Source of the DNA: an uncultured Bacillaceae bacterium
GTDB lineage: Bacteria > Bacillota > Bacilli > Bacillales > Alkalibacillaceae
Direction: 5' to 3'
Assembly (NCBI GenBank): GCA_937958375.1
Contig: CALGNY010000072.1
Span: forward strand, 1 to 27,490
Length of the DNA stretch: 27,490 nucleotides
Within the stretch, counting starts at the first letter, position 1. Each line of letters starts with the position of its first letter. Position numbers and translations under genes: made by a program. Below are positions 8,796-16,780 of the stretch, in pieces. The notes beneath the pieces are model-generated. The model saw only the letters and a program-made list of their open reading frames with translations, was not told the origin of the DNA and did no database searches.

Positions 8796-11700
8796 TTATT
8801 CATCCGATGTTTCTTTATGCTCTAAATCAACGTTCAGTTGATCTCCAGCTTGCTCATCGTCCTCTAAATCCCGCATGTCAATTTCGTTCTGCTCATCGGT
8901 CAGCATTTTGACATCCATGCCGAGACTTTGCAGTTCCTTGATCAAGACGCGGAATGATTCTGGAACACCTGGTTCCGGTAGATTTTCACCTTTGACGATG
9001 GCTTCATACGTTTTCACACGGCCCACAACGTCATCCGATTTGACGGTCAAGATCTCTTGAAGGGTATAAGCAGCACCGTAAGCCTCTAGTGCCCAAACCT
9101 CCATCTCACCGAAACGCTGTCCACCGAATTGTGCCTTACCACCCAGCGGTTGCTGTGTAACCAGTGAATAAGGTCCAGTCGAACGTGCGTGAAGTTTATC
9201 GTCAACCATATGCTCAAGCTTGATCATATACATGACACCGACAGAAACCCGGTTGTCAAATGGCTGACCGGATCTGCCATCATATAGTACGGTTTTTCCG
9301 TCTCTGGCTAATCCAGCTTCCGTCATCGTTTCCCAAACGTCTTCTTCATTCGCTCCATCGAAGACCGGAGTGGCGACATGTATGCCCATCTCTCTGGCAG
9401 CCATGCCCAGATGCAATTCCAGCACCTGCCCGATGTTCATACGAGATGGTACCCCAAGCGGGTTCAACATGATGTCAACTGGCGTTCCATCAGGCATAAA
9501 TGGCATATCCTCTTCTGGTAGGATTTTCGAAATGACACCTTTGTTTCCGTGTCTTCCGGCCATTTTGTCCCCTTCTGAAATTTTCCGTTTCTGAACAATA
9601 TACACACGAACAAGCTTATTGACACCAGGAGATAGCTCATCGCCATCTTCACGGTTGAACACTTTTACATCGTGGACGATTCCGCCGCCACCGTTCGGTA
9701 CACGTAAGGACGTGTCACGGACTTCCCGAGCTTTCTCACCGAAAATCGCATGTAGCAAACGTTCTTCAGCGGACAGCTCCGTCATTCCTTTCGGTGTGAC
9801 TTTACCGACCAGTATATCTCCATCTGTCACTTCCGCTCCGACACGAATAATTCCGTCTCCGTCCAAGTTCTTCAATGCGTCATCCCCAACGTTCGGGATA
9901 TCTCGCGTGATTTCTTCCGGACCAAGCTTCGTGTCTCTTGCTTCGGACTCAAATTCTTCAATGTGAATGGATGTAAACACATCATCTTTCACAAGACGTT
10001 CGCTCATGATGACGGCATCTTCATAGTTGTAGCCGTCCCAAGTCATGAAAGCAACCAGTGCGTTACGGCCAAGTGCCAATTCGCCTTTTTCCATGGATGG
10101 ACCGTCAGCCAAAATTTCACCTTTCGTTACGCGGTCGCCTTTTTGGACGATTGGTGTCTGGTTGTAACACGTACCTTGGTTGGAACGAATGAATTTCTGT
10201 AAACGATAATGGTCGAGGTCACCTTCAACCTCTTTGCCATCCACTTCAGAAATCCGACGAACGTAGATGTCTTTCGCATCGACACGCTCGACGATACCTT
10301 CATATTTGTTAATGACTGCCGCACCAGAGTCTTTTCCGGAAACGTATTCCATTCCCGTACCGACTAATGGCGCTTCCGGGCGTAACAACGGTACAGCCTG
10401 ACGCTGCATGTTTGCACCCATCAAAGCACGGTTGGAGTCATCGTTTTCCAAGAAAGGAATACAAGCAGTCGCTGCTGAGACAACTTGCTTTGGTGAAACG
10501 TCCATATAATCAATCTGATCGCGATCGACGACAATGTTTTCACCACGGAAACGAGCAATGACTTCTTCGTTTTGGAAGGTTCCATCGTCGTTCAACGGTG
10601 CGTTCGCCTGCGCGACGATATAATTATCTTCTTCATCTGCAGTTAGATAGTCGGTCTCATTCGTCACTTGGCCGGTGTCATGGTCGACACGACGGTATGG
10701 TGTTTCAATGAAACCGAACGGATTCACACGAGCAAAGGTCGATAACGAGTTAATCAACCCAATGTTCGGTCCTTCTGGCGTTTCGATCGGACACATCCGA
10801 CCGTAGTGTGAGTAATGAACGTCACGAACTTCGAATCCTGCACGTTCACGCGTCAACCCACCAGGCCCCAATGCGGATAGCCGTCTTTTATGCGTCAACT
10901 CTGCTAACGGGTTGGTTTGGTACATAAACTGTGAAAGCTGTGAGCTCCCAAAGAATTCCTTGATGGATGCGATGACCGGACGAATATTGATCAGCTGCTG
11001 TGGCGTGATGGAGTCCGTATCTTGAATAGACATCCGCTCTCTGACCACACGCTCCATCCGTGACAATCCAATGCGGAATTGGTTTTGAAGCAATTCGCCC
11101 ACAGAACGCAAACGACGGTTCCCAAGGTGATCGATGTCGTCTGTGTTCCCGACTTCATGCAGAATATTAAAGAAATAACTGATGGACGAAATGATATCTT
11201 CATAGGTAATGTGCTTAATGCCGTAATCGACATTGCCATTTCCGATGACATTCAATGTTCTTTCGCCTTCAGGATCTGTCGGATCGAAAATTTTGACCGA
11301 TTGGATCTTGACTGGCTCGTCAAGAACACCATCTTGTGGTTCAAGAATCTTCTCTCCAACCGCCTCTTCCTCGCGGTCCAAGTAAGGCATCAGCTGATTC
11401 AACAAACGGCGATTCAGCTTATCTCCTTTGCGGGCAAGCACCTCACCTGTTTCTTCATCAACGACCGTTTCAGCCAACACTTGATTGAACAAGCGATTCT
11501 TAATATGAAGCTTTTTATTCATTTTATAGCGACCCACACGGGCAAGATCATATCGTTTCGGGTCAAAAAACCGTGAGAACAATAGACTACGTGCGTTTTC
11601 TGCAGTCGGAGGCTCTCCTGGACGCAATCTTTCATAGATTTCAACGAGCGCCTTATCGCTACCTTCTGTGTTATCTTTATCAAGGGTGTTACGTAAATAC

Positions 11701-12344
11701 TCGTTATCCCCGATCAAGTCGATAATCTCTTCATCAGTACTGAATCCAAGTGCACGCAACAACACAGTGATCGGAAGTTTACGGGTACGGTCAATTCGAA
11801 CATGGACGACGTCTTTCGCATCCGTCTCAAGCTCCAACCAAGCACCACGGCTCGGAATGACAGTTGCCGTATAACCTTTTCTTCCGTTCTTATCGATTTT
11901 ATCGTTAAAATAAACACTCGGAGAACGAACAAGCTGCGACACGATGACACGTTCTGCACCATTGATGATGAAGGTTCCATTTTCCGTCATCAACGGGAAA
12001 TCACCCATGAAAACTTCTTGCTCTTTCACTTCTCCTGTTTCTTTATTCAACAAACGAACTTTCACCCGTAATGGGGCATTGTAGGTAACATCTCTCTCTT
12101 TCGCTTCATCGAGTGGATATTTGGGTTCACCCAAGCTATAATCCACAAATTCCAATGATAGGTTACCTGTGAAATCTTCAATTGGAGAAATATCTCCGAA
12201 CATTTCTTTCAAACCTTCTTCCAAGAACCAATCATACGAAGCGGTTTGAATTTCAATTAAGTTAGGAAGCTCTTGAACTTCACTAATTCGCGCGTAACTT
12301 CTACGCTGGCGGTGTCGACCATATTGGACAAGTTGACCTAACAA
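8796..12344 (-). CDS. rpoB: RNA polymerase subunit beta (Tyr in rifampicin pocket)
   Basis: RpoB is the other large catalytic subunit of RNA polymerase. I chose TTG at 12344 (MLGQLVQYGRHRQRR..., 1182 residues), 6 bases after GAGGGGTG. The GTG three codons earlier is part of that ribosome binding site, and B. subtilis has the same arrangement. Family blocks run the full length, including the fork and rifampicin cluster, GRHGNKGVISK and the C-terminal clamp. The rifampicin cluster reads GSSQLSQFMYQTNP, with tyrosine at residue 475 (codon TAC, 10920-10922), where almost all bacteria have aspartate (E. coli D516). The neighbouring Gln, His and Ser hot spots are wild type. It is followed by rpoC and preceded by a 433-bp leader. 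Confidence 0.99.
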   Translation of the reverse strand: MLGQLVQYGRHRQRRSYARISEVQELPNLIEIQTASYDWFLEEGLKEMFGDISPIEDFTGNLSLEFVDYSLGEPKYPLDEAKERDVTYNAPLRVKVRLLNKETGEVKEQEVFMGDFPLMTENGTFIINGAERVIVSQLVRSPSVYFNDKIDKNGRKGYTATVIPSRGAWLELETDAKDVVHVRIDRTRKLPITVLLRALGFSTDEEIIDLIGDNEYLRNTLDKDNTEGSDKALVEIYERLRPGEPPTAENARSLLFSRFFDPKRYDLARVGRYKMNKKLHIKNRLFNQVLAETVVDEETGEVLARKGDKLNRRLLNQLMPYLDREEEAVGEKILEPQDGVLDEPVKIQSVKIFDPTDPEGERTLNVIGNGNVDYGIKHITYEDIISSISYFFNILHEVGNTDDIDHLGNRRLRSVGELLQNQFRIGLSRMERVVRERMSIQDTDSITPQQLINIRPVIASIKEFFGSSQLSQFMYQTNPLAELTHKRRLSALGPGGLTRERAGFEVRDVHYSHYGRMCPIETPEGPNIGLINSLSTFARVNPFGFIETPYRRVDHDTGQVTNETDYLTADEEDNYIVAQANAPLNDDGTFQNEEVIARFRGENIVVDRDQIDYMDVSPKQVVSAATACIPFLENDDSNRALMGANMQRQAVPLLRPEAPLVGTGMEYVSGKDSGAAVINKYEGIVERVDAKDIYVRRISEVDGKEVEGDLDHYRLQKFIRSNQGTCYNQTPIVQKGDRVTKGEILADGPSMEKGELALGRNALVAFMTWDGYNYEDAVIMSERLVKDDVFTSIHIEEFESEARDTKLGPEEITRDIPNVGDDALKNLDGDGIIRVGAEVTDGDILVGKVTPKGMTELSAEERLLHAIFGEKAREVRDTSLRVPNGGGGIVHDVKVFNREDGDELSPGVNKLVRVYIVQKRKISEGDKMAGRHGNKGVISKILPEEDMPFMPDGTPVDIMLNPLGVPSRMNIGQVLELHLGMAAREMGIHVATPVFDGANEEDVWETMTEAGLARDGKTVLYDGRSGQPFDNRVSVGVMYMIKLEHMVDDKLHARSTGPYSLVTQQPLGGKAQFGGQRFGEMEVWALEAYGAAYTLQEILTVKSDDVVGRVKTYEAIVKGENLPEPGVPESFRVLIKELQSLGMDVKMLTDEQNEIDMRDLEDDEQAGDQLNVDLEHKETSDE

Positions 12345-12526
12345 CTGCTTCACCCCTCAACTACCAGATTTAAAAGAAAGGCTCTTCCTCAAATACGACT
12401 GACAAACCTCCACATTCATCAATGATTTGGATCTAGAAAGAGCTTAAGTAAAAACAAAAATGGTCCGACAAGAAAGCATGCCGAACTTGCTTGCTTCGAA
12501 GTCCTTTTTCAGCAAGCATCTATTGA

Positions 12527-12542
12527 ACATTCATTTGAATGT
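12527..12542. other. Operator-like palindrome in the rpoB leader
   Basis: The two 7-base arms ACATTCA and TGAATGT are separated by two bases. On the minus strand the palindrome overlaps a perfect TTGACA (12540-12545), whose -10 partner 17 bases on (TAGATG) is poor. It may be a protein-binding site or simply a small hairpin. Confidence 0.45.
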
Positions 12543-12606
12543 CAAGATATGAAAGGATAGAATAAAAGAAGGAGTTTCATGTACCATTAAAACCTCAATT
12601 CATTTT

Positions 12607-12635
12607 ATATTAACGGTACCATTATCGGTTTCCAA
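12607..12635 (-). promoter_or_regulatory. Likely SigA promoter for rpoBC
   Basis: Minus-strand TTGGAA (12630-12635), a 17-base spacer, then TAATAT (12607-12612). This predicts a leader of about 255 bases before rpoB. It is the best-scoring promoter by eye in this gap. Confidence 0.6.
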
Positions 12636-12777
12636 ACCGTTTTTTATACGATGAACCGGTAGATTCATTGTGAATACTCACCGATTTCCATCGGTTGGAT
12701 CAAGTAATTTCAAAAAAAATACTTGACAAAGATCATAATCTATTGGCATTTTTTAATATTAGCACACGGCTTGAAGC

Positions 12778-13383
12778 TTAGTCAAACCTTTTGGCTAACA
12801 GCACATAATAACCTTTATCCTTTTTTACCGTTTCAACTTCAGAAAATATGGCCTCCAATTTTTTCTTCAATGAAGGAGCACCCTGTTTCTTTTGCACGAC
12901 GACCCATAATTCCCCGCCAGGCACCAATACATGATAGCTATCTTCCATCATCTGATGGACCACTTGCTTTCCCGCTCGGAACGGAGGATTCGTCACAACA
13001 CTGGCAAATCGTTCACCTTTTACTTCAGACAATGCATCGCTCCATAGAACGGTCGCATTTTCCACGTCGTTCAACTCCACATTCTCTTTTGCAAGGTTGA
13101 CGGCACGTTCATTGATGTCAACCATATAAATGGAACGTTCAGGGAATTGCTTCGCTAGAGTAATGCCGATCGGTCCATAACCACAACCCAAATCCAGCAA
13201 ATTGCCCATGACCGTTGGTTGCCTGAATTGTTCCAGCAACACTTTCGAACCATAATCGACTTGTCTTTTGGAGAAAACTCCATCATCTGTTTGAAAAGTT
13301 AATGTGAATGTATTTAATGTGGCATTGAAAAATGTAGGGTTACTCGTGCTTGTGGGGTGATGTTCATAGTAGTGCTCGCTCAT
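12778..13383 (-). CDS. rsmC: Class I methyltransferase, RsmC-like (YbxB)
   Basis: This 201-residue SAM-dependent methyltransferase of the RsmC/RlmG type corresponds to B. subtilis YbxB, which is found at the same place between rplL and rpoB. The SAM-binding motif I reads LLDLGCGYGPIGI (about 63-75). Motif II ends VDINERAVNLA. The catalytic motif TNPPFRAGK (NPPF) marks exocyclic amino-group N-methylation of a guanine or adenine. RsmC in E. coli methylates 16S rRNA G1207, but that enzyme is much longer, and the exact target of this short form is an inference. It follows rplL after a partial-terminator hairpin and lies upstream of the rpoB promoter. Confidence 0.9.
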   Translation of the reverse strand: MSEHYYEHHPTSTSNPTFFNATLNTFTLTFQTDDGVFSKRQVDYGSKVLLEQFRQPTVMGNLLDLGCGYGPIGITLAKQFPERSIYMVDINERAVNLAKENVELNDVENATVLWSDALSEVKGERFASVVTNPPFRAGKQVVHQMMEDSYHVLVPGGELWVVVQKKQGAPSLKKKLEAIFSEVETVKKDKGYYVLLAKRFD

Positions 13384-13419
13384 CTAATCGACCACCTTTA
13401 TTTTCTGAATCGTAACGTT

Positions 13420-13437
13420 GATTGAATGCGTTCAATC
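13420..13437. other. Small inverted repeat before rsmC
   Basis: GATTGAA and TTCAATC are separated by four bases, 37 bases upstream of the rsmC start. It could be a leader hairpin or a protein site. No clear promoter accompanies it. Confidence 0.4.
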
Positions 13438-13448
13438 GATGATAAATG

Positions 13449-13477
13449 AAGCTCGCTGAAAACAATTCAGCGAGCTT
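13449..13477 (-). terminator. Partial terminator after rplL
   Basis: A 12-bp perfect stem (AAGCTCGCTGAA with its complement, 13449-13460 and 13466-13477) has a 5-base loop and lies 18 bases after the rplL stop codon. On the minus strand it is followed only by CATTTATC, a weak T tract. This suggests partial readthrough into rsmC and rpoB. Confidence 0.7.
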
Positions 13478-13495
13478 ATTGGATCTGTTTGTTGA

Positions 13496-13861
13496 CTATT
13501 TCAATTCTACTTTCGCGCCAACTTCTTCTAGTTTTTCTTTCATTTCTTCTGCTTCTTCTTTTGCAACGCCTTCTTTAATAGCGCCAGGAGCGTTGTCAAC
13601 TAGTTCTTTTGCATCTTTCAAGCCAAGGCCTGTGATTTCGCGAACAGCTTTAACAACTTTAATTTTAGAAGCACCTGCATCTTCAAGTACAACATCAAAT
13701 TCAGATTTTTCTTCTGCCGCAGCTTCACCAGCTCCGCCACCTGCAACTGCAACTGGAGCAGCAGCTGTTACACCGAATTCTTCCTCAATAGCTTTAACTA
13801 AATCGTTTAATTCCAAAACGGACATTTCTTTAATCGCATCAATGATTTGATCTTTAGACAT
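13496..13861 (-). CDS. rplL: 50S ribosomal protein L7/L12
   Basis: L7/L12 forms the flexible stalk of the 50S subunit that recruits and activates translational GTPases such as EF-Tu and EF-G. The 121-residue product has an N-terminal dimerisation helix (about 1-35), an alanine/glycine-rich hinge (about 35-52, with AAAPVAVAGGGAGEAAAEEK) and a C-terminal factor-binding domain (KIKVVKAVREITGLGLKDAKELVD). The start is ATG with AAGGAGGA upstream. It follows rplJ by 51 bases, the usual L10-L12 pairing, and is followed by a partial terminator. Confidence 0.99.
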   Translation of the reverse strand: MSKDQIIDAIKEMSVLELNDLVKAIEEEFGVTAAAPVAVAGGGAGEAAAEEKSEFDVVLEDAGASKIKVVKAVREITGLGLKDAKELVDNAPGAIKEGVAKEEAEEMKEKLEEVGAKVELK

Positions 13862-13912
13862 GTTAAATCCTCCTTATTATTTTTGTTTAACGTCTATACG
13901 ATTAGGCACACC

Positions 13913-14413
13913 TTACGCGCCTTCTTCTTCTTTCTGTTCCGCAATCGCTTTTGTCGCATATGCGAAATTTCGAACTGGAGCTTGTAGTACGCTCAAGAGC
14001 ATAGATACCAATCCATCGTGGGATGGTAGGTTGGAAAGTTCATTGATTTGGTCAAGTGTAGCAATCTCACCTTCGACAATGCCACCCTTGATCTCCAACG
14101 CTTCATGGTCTTTTGCAAAACCACCAATTACTTTAGCTGGCGCAACCACGTCTTCATCAGAAAAAGCGATTGCCGTCGGACCAACCAAAATATCATGCAA
14201 TCCTTCAAAACCAGCCTTTTCAGTCGCACGGCGTGTCATCGTGTTTTTGTAAACTTTGTAGTCCACACCTGCTTCTCTTAGCTGTTTACGTAGTTCTGTC
14301 ACTTCCGCAACATTCAATCCACGATAATCAACTAATACAGCTGTTTTTGCATTGGAAAACTTATCAGCAATTTCTTCAACAAGCTGTTGCTTTTGTTCAA
14401 TCACTGAGCTCAT
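13913..14413 (-). CDS. rplJ: 50S ribosomal protein L10
   Basis: L10 anchors L7/L12 dimers to 23S rRNA at the base of the stalk. The 166-residue product equals the B. subtilis length. It shows the RNA-binding N-terminal part with VDYRGLNVAEVTELRKQLREAGV and KNTMTRRA, and the C-terminal helix that binds L7/L12 (SMLLSVLQAPVRNFAYATKAIAEQKEEEGA). GGAGGTGGA precedes the ATG. The gene lies behind a promoter and leader of the L10 autoregulatory type and is co-transcribed with rplL. Confidence 0.99.
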   Translation of the reverse strand: MSSVIEQKQQLVEEIADKFSNAKTAVLVDYRGLNVAEVTELRKQLREAGVDYKVYKNTMTRRATEKAGFEGLHDILVGPTAIAFSDEDVVAPAKVIGGFAKDHEALEIKGGIVEGEIATLDQINELSNLPSHDGLVSMLLSVLQAPVRNFAYATKAIAEQKEEEGA

Positions 14414-14462
14414 CGTTCCACCTCCTAATTAAGATGATTGATCTCATACCGTGACAATGGCA

Positions 14463-14617
14463 ATAAAAAATGCCCCCAATAGACATGGGAGCATGATTGT
14501 TTACACAGGACAAACAGTTCACATCGAACTGATTGAATTCATCACACACCTCGGCAGGAAATCGTTTAAGCATTTCTGCTCCTGCTGTCTACGGTATAAT
14601 TTCATATTCAATTTACC
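14463..14617 (-). ncRNA. L10 leader with attenuator
   Basis: The transcribed leader between the rplJ promoter and rplJ ends in an intrinsic terminator. A 9-bp stem (14470-14478 with 14486-14494, one G-U pair in RNA) is followed by TTTTTTATT on the minus strand. In B. subtilis and relatives, L10 complexed with L12 binds such a leader and represses rplJL. The position, length and terminator agree with that family. The L10-binding kink-turn was not modelled. Confidence 0.75.
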
Positions 14618-14623
14618 TAAAAC

Positions 14624-14652
14624 AGTATATATCGGATCCATCAGAAAGTCAA
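14624..14652 (-). promoter_or_regulatory. SigA promoter for rplJL
   Basis: Minus-strand TTGACT (14647-14652), a 17-base spacer, then TATACT (14624-14629). It begins 14 bases after the rplA stop codon and leads into the L10 leader. Confidence 0.85.
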
Positions 14653-14665
14653 TGGATTCATTGGA

Positions 14666-15361
14666 TTAATTGGTGAAACTAGAAACATTCACGCGTACGC
14701 CAGGCCCCATTGTTGATGAGATGGCTACGTTACGCATGTATTTTCCTTTGGATGATTGTGGTTTTGCTTTCACAAGCGTCTCAGTGATCGCTGTGAAGTT
14801 CTCAACCAACTTCTCATCGTCAAAAGAAACTTTTCCGATTGGTACGTGGACATTACCCGCTTTATCGACACGGTATTCCACTTTACCTGCTTTGATGTCT
14901 TTAACCGCTGTTTCGACCTCAAACGTTACCGTACCTGTTTTCGGGTTCGGCATCAAGCCTTTCGGTCCTAGCACACGGCCCAATTTACCAACTTCAGCCA
15001 TCATGTCCGGTGTGGCGACGATGACATCAAAGTCAAACCAACCTTCATTGATTTTGCTGATATATTCTTGATCGCCTACGTAATCTGCGCCTGCTGCTTC
15101 AGCTTCTTTCGCTTTATCACCTTTTGCGAATACAAGAACGCGTTGTGTTTTACCAGTACCATGTGGCAATACCATTGCGCCACGGATTTGCTGATCCGCT
15201 TTTTTCGGGTCGACACCCAAACGGAAAGCAGCTTCTACCGATTCATCAAAATTGGCCTTTGAAGCCTTTTTGACAAGCTCAACAGCTTCACTCGGCTCAT
15301 AGCTTTTCGTACGATCGATAAGCTTCAAAGCTTCTTCGTATTTTTTACCTTTTTTAGCCAT
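14666..15361 (-). CDS. rplA: 50S ribosomal protein L1
   Basis: L1 builds the mobile L1 stalk of the 50S subunit, which guides deacylated tRNA through the E site, and in many bacteria it represses its own mRNA. The 231-residue product has the family length. It opens MAKKGKKYEEALKLID and contains the conserved GRVLGPKGLMPNPKTGTVT segment and the GKVEYRVDKAGNVHVPIGKVSF segment. AAGGAGGAA precedes the ATG. It follows rplK after a 158-bp structured gap and precedes the rplJ promoter. Confidence 0.99.
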   Translation of the reverse strand: MAKKGKKYEEALKLIDRTKSYEPSEAVELVKKASKANFDESVEAAFRLGVDPKKADQQIRGAMVLPHGTGKTQRVLVFAKGDKAKEAEAAGADYVGDQEYISKINEGWFDFDVIVATPDMMAEVGKLGRVLGPKGLMPNPKTGTVTFEVETAVKDIKAGKVEYRVDKAGNVHVPIGKVSFDDEKLVENFTAITETLVKAKPQSSKGKYMRNVAISSTMGPGVRVNVSSFTN

Positions 15362-15519
15362 TTGAATTTCCTCCTTATTGTGGTTTTAACGGTTAAACCT
15401 CCCACGTAACGAAGACTCATTCGAGACTTCGGACAAAGACGAACGAATCGTCTATATGGACTTCTGTTAACCTGTAATAAAGGTTGCGAACGGCATCCGC
15501 AACCTTTCATAACTCAATG
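15362..15519 (-). other. Structured gap between rplK and rplA
   Basis: The first part is a 10-bp stem (AAAGGTTGCG/CGCAACCTTT, 15479-15507) with a short T run, 13 bases after rplK: a terminator-like hairpin. Beyond it, on the minus strand, come GACGA/TCGTC and CGAAG/CTTCG stems enclosed by GGTTAA/TTAACC arms up to about 15390. No clear promoter is visible. Readthrough with RNA processing or an antiterminated leader are both possible. Confidence 0.55.
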
Positions 15520-15945
15520 TTAGTCTTCGACCGTAATTCCCATACTGCGGGCGGTTCCTTCAACCATACGCATAGCCGCTTCAACATCAGCAGCATTCAG
15601 ATCCTGCATTTTCGTTTCAGCGATTTCACGTACTTGGTCACGCTTTACCGTAGCAACTTTGTTACGGTTCGGCTCACCAGAACCCGATTCGACTCCTGCT
15701 GCTTTCTTCAAAAGAATAGCAGCTGGTGGAGTTTTCGTTATGAAAGTAAATGAACGATCTTCAAAAACAGTAATTTCAACCGGAATGATCATTCCAGCTT
15801 GATCTTGAGTTTGTGCGTTGAATTCCTTACAGAATCCCATGATATTGATACCAGCTTGACCTAGTGCAGGACCTACTGGCGGTGCTGGGTTTGCTTTACC
15901 TGCAGGAATTTGAAGTTTAACGATATCTACTACTTTTTTAGCCAC
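15520..15945 (-). CDS. rplK: 50S ribosomal protein L11
   Basis: L11 forms the GTPase-associated centre with 23S rRNA, is part of the thiostrepton site and is needed for RelA-type stringent control. I chose GTG at 15945 (MAKKVVDIVKLQIPAGKANPAPPVG..., 141 residues) because AAGGAGGTG lies just upstream. The 23-residue longer frame would include this site and the leader hairpin. The proline pair in PAPPVG, the central FKEFNA-type region and the RNA-binding GTARSMGI end are intact. It lies between nusG and rplA behind its own promoter. Confidence 0.98.
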   Translation of the reverse strand: MAKKVVDIVKLQIPAGKANPAPPVGPALGQAGINIMGFCKEFNAQTQDQAGMIIPVEITVFEDRSFTFITKTPPAAILLKKAAGVESGSGEPNRNKVATVKRDQVREIAETKMQDLNAADVEAAMRMVEGTARSMGITVED

Positions 15946-15968
15946 GAGACACACCTCCTTAAAGTCCG

Positions 15969-16004
15969 TGATGTGGTAAATTGGGGATTTTCCCCTCCCA
16001 CTCA
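15969..16004 (-). ncRNA. Candidate r-protein binding hairpin before rplK
   Basis: In the rplK leader an inner GGGG/CCCC hairpin with an A-rich loop (15983-15995) is enclosed by TGATGTGG/CCACTCA arms, with unpaired bases between. L1 binds this kind of interrupted stem in rplKA mRNAs of other bacteria. Its position before rplK-rplA suggests L1 autoregulation, which remains an inference. Confidence 0.5.
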
Positions 16005-16044
16005 TCTTATCCATGTGGCTTGTAACGCCATAAGAAACATAAAA

Positions 16045-16073
16045 ATTCTAGCATCTTTCCTTGTCGAATGCAA
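16045..16073 (-). promoter_or_regulatory. SigA promoter for rplKA
   Basis: Minus-strand TTGCAT (16068-16073), a 17-base spacer, then TAGAAT (16045-16050) preceded by TGC, which makes an extended -10. It starts 9 bases before (upstream in the nusG tail of) the leader and is the best promoter in the nusG-rplK gap. Confidence 0.75.
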
Positions 16074-16081
16074 GGGGTACG

Positions 16082-16615
16082 TTAAATTTTTTCGATTTGA
16101 TTAAAATCCAGTTCGACCGGTGTTTCCCTTCCGAACATATTGACATGGACTTTCACTTTCAATTTATCGGTGTCGATATTTTCAATCGCTCCAGTAAAGT
16201 TCGCAAACGGCCCCTCAGTGACACGAACGGTTTCCTTCAATTCAAAATCAATTTCAGGCGCTTGCTCTTTGACGCCCATCTTCTTCAGGATACGCTCGGA
16301 TTCCTCCGGCAACAACGGGGTCGGCTTTTGGCCGGATCCAGTAGAACCAACGAACCCTGTCACACCCGGTGTATTACGTACCACATACCAAGAATCATCC
16401 GTCATAATCATTTCTGTTAACACATAACCAGGGAAAACTTTCTTCAACGTCGTTTTCCGCTTCCCGTTTTTGACTTCCGTTTCTTCTTCTTCAGGAACGA
16501 TGACCCGAAAGATTTTATCTTCCATGCCCATGGTTTCGATTCGTTTTTCCAAATTCAATTTGACTTTATTTTCATAGCCAGAATACGTATGCACAACATA
16601 CCAGTTTTTCTCCAT
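16082..16615 (-). CDS. nusG: Transcription factor NusG
   Basis: NusG binds the RNA polymerase clamp, controls pausing and termination, and can link polymerase to ribosomes. The 177-residue product has an N-terminal NGN domain that opens MEKNWYVVHTYSGYENKVK and contains VFPGYVLTEMIMTDDSWYVVRNTPGVTGFVGS. A C-terminal KOW domain follows (about 120-177; VRVTEGPFANFTGAIENIDTDKLKVKVHVNMFGRETPVELDFNQIEKI). It is the normal length. It follows secE, as in most bacteria, but here a terminator and a long structured leader separate the two. Confidence 0.98.
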   Translation of the reverse strand: MEKNWYVVHTYSGYENKVKLNLEKRIETMGMEDKIFRVIVPEEEETEVKNGKRKTTLKKVFPGYVLTEMIMTDDSWYVVRNTPGVTGFVGSTGSGQKPTPLLPEESERILKKMGVKEQAPEIDFELKETVRVTEGPFANFTGAIENIDTDKLKVKVHVNMFGRETPVELDFNQIEKI

Positions 16616-16681
16616 ATCAGCAGGCTGATTCGCCCTTCCCTCCTATTCATCGACCAGTTCTATTGGTTGACCTTCCGTCTA

Positions 16682-16727
16682 TTCCAACATGGGAATGACA
16701 AAGTACTTTGTCCCTCTCATCTTGGAA
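16682..16727 (-). other. Long hairpin with 16-bp palindrome in nusG leader
   Basis: Outer arms TTCCAA (16682-16687) and TTGGAA (16722-16727) are extended by further pairs. They enclose the perfect 16-base palindrome GACAAAGTACTTTGTC (16697-16712). The hairpin lies 67 bases before the nusG start, with no T tract, so it is a leader structure or a protein site rather than a terminator. Confidence 0.6.
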
Positions 16728-16780
16728 CAGCGACGTTGACCGTTTGTCATTTAAATCTTAACGAAAGTCATAAAAAAAGT

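Larger units (their letters stand above)
12345..12777 (-). promoter_or_regulatory. rpoB promoter and leader region
   Basis: This 433-bp stretch between rsmC and rpoB holds no credible gene. On the minus strand it contains a likely promoter (12607-12635), a 14-base palindromic hairpin CGGTTTGGAAACCG at the promoter's -35 side, an operator-like palindrome (12527-12542), a 7-bp stem GCTTGCT/AGCAAGC near 12491-12519, and GCTCTT/AAGAGC arms shortly before the ribosome binding site that are followed by a T-rich stretch. The last could be a weak attenuator. A long untranslated leader with regulatory structure is the simplest reading. Confidence 0.6.

Noticed and set aside
11079..11576. 165-codon plus-strand open frame opposite rpoB
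   Set aside because: Shadow of rpoB: no ribosome binding site, no domain, and it is on the opposite strand from every supported gene in the window.
12354..12417. Twenty-codon minus-strand reading frame ending at the rpoB ribosome binding site
   Set aside because: It starts with ATG but has no Shine-Dalgarno sequence and no recognisable leader-peptide pattern such as a run of one amino acid.
15946..16014. Longer N-terminus for L11 starting at 16014
   Set aside because: The added residues cover the leader hairpin and the AAGGAGGTG site, and the L11 family starts at the GTG at 15945.
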